From Paragordius varius (lineage: Eukaryota > Nematomorpha): 64,000 nucleotides of DNA. The stretch spans positions 3,410,001 to 3,474,000 of the forward strand of contig OZ176050.1 of assembly GCA_964247055.1 (NCBI GenBank). The letters run 5' to 3'. Within the stretch, counting starts at the first letter, position 1. Every line of letters begins with the position of its first letter. This document shows positions 63,001 to 64,000 of the stretch, in pieces. The notes under the pieces were generated by a model. The model was given only the letters and a program-made list of their open reading frames with translations. It was not told where the DNA came from and ran no database searches. The position numbers were made by a program, and so were the translations under genes.

Positions 63001-63901
63001 AAACCTAAAAAAACAAAAAAAAACTAAATTTTTACTAAATTTGTTAAAAAACCGCAATTTTTACCTGTAATTATTAAAATGTCCAAAATATGTAGTAGTT
63101 AATTACAATTAACAATGCAAAACCTAAAAAACTAAAAAAAACTATATTTTTACTAAATGTGTTAAAAACCGCAATTTTTACCTGATTAAAATGTCTGAAA
63201 TACTTAAAAATTATTAATAATTAACAATGCAAAACATAAAAGACAAAAATCTAAAATCTACTTAAATTTTCACAAATATATGTTTACCTGTTAGTAATAA
63301 CAACTAAATAAAATTATAATACCAATATTAATTAATACAGGTATTTAGCATGTTGAAAAATATATATTATTAAATTTGGGAAACATAAAAAATCTTAAAA
63401 TACGTATTTTACTATTTATTAGTTTATCAAAGATAAAAACCCATAAAATTCCGCATCTAAATACGTAACAACAATATTACAAATGTTAACATAAATTGCT
63501 ATAATATTCTCAAAATTTAACATTACAAAATATCCATCAAATTAAAGCCTATGTTAATTCTCACGTCTATCCTCTTTCATATGTGTACTACGAAATAATT
63601 TTGTGGGTCAGTATTTTACGCATTTGATAAACCATTTATGTTATTTGGCAGGCAATAAAATTACTTAACATACATTAAAATGCATACTGTATATATATAT
63701 ATATATATAACTATACAATCCAAGCTAAAAATATTTTTACCTCTTTTAGGCTGTTAGAGATGGGATTTGCACCTCAATTAACCGCTATAGTTTCTAATCA
63801 TTTACCCAAACCCATACAAACTCTTCTATTTTCAGCAACATTAAGTTCAAATATGACTTCCTATTTTTTGGATCAAGCCAGTGACGCATCAATGCACAAT
63901 G
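55135..63901 (+). CDS. DDX54: DEAD-box ATP-dependent RNA helicase, DDX54/Dbp10-like (N-terminal half, continues beyond window)
   Basis: Exons: possible first exon 55135-55168 (MLLDFFKKRRR, weak), then 56065-56135, 56157-56369, 56426-56676 and 63750-63901. Junctions are phase 1, 0, 0, 2, 1. Motifs in order: Q motif GYKSPTPIQ; motif I SRTGSGKT; Ia PTRELA; GG region ILGGDSMEKQF; Ib TPGR; II DEAD; III SAT. The ILGGDxMExQF block and the LLEMGFAPQL segment after DEAD point to DDX54/Dbp10, a nucleolar helicase of 60S ribosome assembly; that role is family knowledge. An insertion rich in Asn/Ser/Asp (DDSTSTNNNN) sits between the GG region and ILIATPGR, longer than in human DDX54. The intron at 56677-63749 is 7.07 kb; the others shown are 21-56 bp apart from the 0.9-kb first one. 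The C-terminal RecA domain lies to the right. Confidence 0.88.
55378..55947. mobile_element. MITE family M, copy 4 (570 bp, best-preserved ends)
   Basis: Starts CACTTCGATTCAAATTGGGG and ends GTGTTGTATCCAAGTG, followed by TTAA (55948-55951); the left flank is TATA. Besides the outer 11-bp ends, there is an inner inverted pair CTTCGATTC and GAATCGAAG. It lies in the intron after the possible first helicase exon. No coding content. Confidence 0.72.
57490..58390. repeat. About 117-bp tandem repeats, left arm
   Basis: At least six recognisable units carry TTTTGCATTGTTAATTGTAA, ACATATTTTGGACATTTTAA and GGTAAAAATTGCGGTTTTTA. Units 2-5 (about 57600-58060) are nearly identical; those toward the centre decay. 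Confidence 0.85.
59279..59349. repeat. 14-bp tandem repeat (TCCTTATGCTTACA-type), left arm
   Basis: Five copies around CCTTATGCTTA. The mirrored array at 61569-61671 has seven. Confidence 0.85.
60243..60660. repeat. Direct repeats in the loop of the palindrome
   Basis: About 60243-60340 (TTGGAGTCTACGCTTAAAAT, then TTCATTTTGGTTTTCAAATA) recurs in the same orientation at about 60566-60660 (TTGGAACCTATGCTTAAAAT, then TTTCATTTTTGTTTTCGAAT). So the centre is not palindromic but carries a diverged direct duplication. Confidence 0.65.
61569..61671. repeat. 14-bp tandem repeat, right arm
   Basis: Seven copies of a TAAGCATAAGGA-type unit, the reverse complement of the left-arm array with two more copies. 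Confidence 0.85.
62470..63235. repeat. About 117-bp tandem repeats, right arm
   Basis: Reverse complement of the left-arm array, with one unit fewer among the near-identical central units. Confidence 0.85.
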
Positions 63902-64000
63902 GTATAAATTAAAAAAAATATTTTATAAAAAAAGTTTTAATTAATGGATATCCATTATAAGACCTCTTTCTTGGTGATTTTTTATATAAATGTAAAATTG

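Larger units (their letters stand above)
56988..63709. repeat. Giant inverted repeat filling a helicase intron
   Basis: The left arm is about 57035-60237 and the right arm about 60679-63690, with a loop of about 440 bp. (TA)n lies at both outer edges (56988-57034 and 63691-63709). ACAGTATGCATTTTAATG at 57035 pairs with CATTAAAATGCATACTGT ending at 63690, and arms match through to AGGTTGCAAATTAGGC near 60230 with scattered mismatches. Arms differ in one about 115-bp block (59128-59250, left only), in copy number of a 117-bp and a 14-bp repeat, and by small indels. No open frame of note. Long inverted repeats built of tandem repeats recall Foldback-type transposons. Confidence 0.9.

Overview
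The window is nuclear DNA from a very A+T-rich invertebrate metazoan. The evidence is GT-AG introns almost everywhere, (TA)n tracts, secreted and immunoglobulin-domain (Ig) proteins, non-LTR retrotransposons and many small inverted-repeat DNA transposons. I could not fix the phylum. Arrays of tiny symmetric exons recall the micro-exon genes of parasitic flatworms and some insects, but that is only an analogy.

Left third (1-18.4 kb): two tandem plus-strand copies of a nine-exon gene for a small secreted protein of no family I recognise. Copy 2 is complete (9863-17153, 355 residues with a signal peptide). Copy 1 enters the window at exon 4 (278-3278). The copies have been invaded separately: a roughly 0.5-kb repeat in intron 4 of copy 1, a 3-kb LINE in intron 7 of copy 2, and a three-level nest of transposons downstream of copy 1. 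A second degenerate LINE lies between the copies.

Middle (20.4-50.2 kb): one minus-strand gene fills about 30 kb. By matching splice sites and reading frame I could assemble 94 exons, all joined in phase 1, giving a predicted secreted protein of 2004 residues. It has a signal peptide, an N-terminal Ig domain, a second Ig domain near residue 450, a very long Pro/Gly/Val/Ala/Glu-rich stalk encoded by dozens of 27-66-nt exons, and a C-terminal Ig domain. The exons fall into homologous subfamilies, and one five-exon block has been duplicated in tandem with its introns. Every internal exon could be skipped or included without changing frame. This is the most unusual system in the window.

Right part (55.1-64 kb): a plus-strand DEAD-box RNA helicase of the DDX54/Dbp10 type, running off the right edge. 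Its visible exons carry the Q motif and motifs I, Ia, Ib, II and III. Between the DEAD exon and the next exon is a 7.07-kb intron that is almost wholly a giant inverted repeat (arms about 3.2 and 3.0 kb), with mirrored tandem-repeat arrays in both arms. The transcript would fold into a roughly 3-kb hairpin.

No rRNA, confident tRNA, CRISPR array, retrovirus-like element or bacterial gene was seen. Exon boundaries were read by eye from splice signals and frame, with no transcript support.
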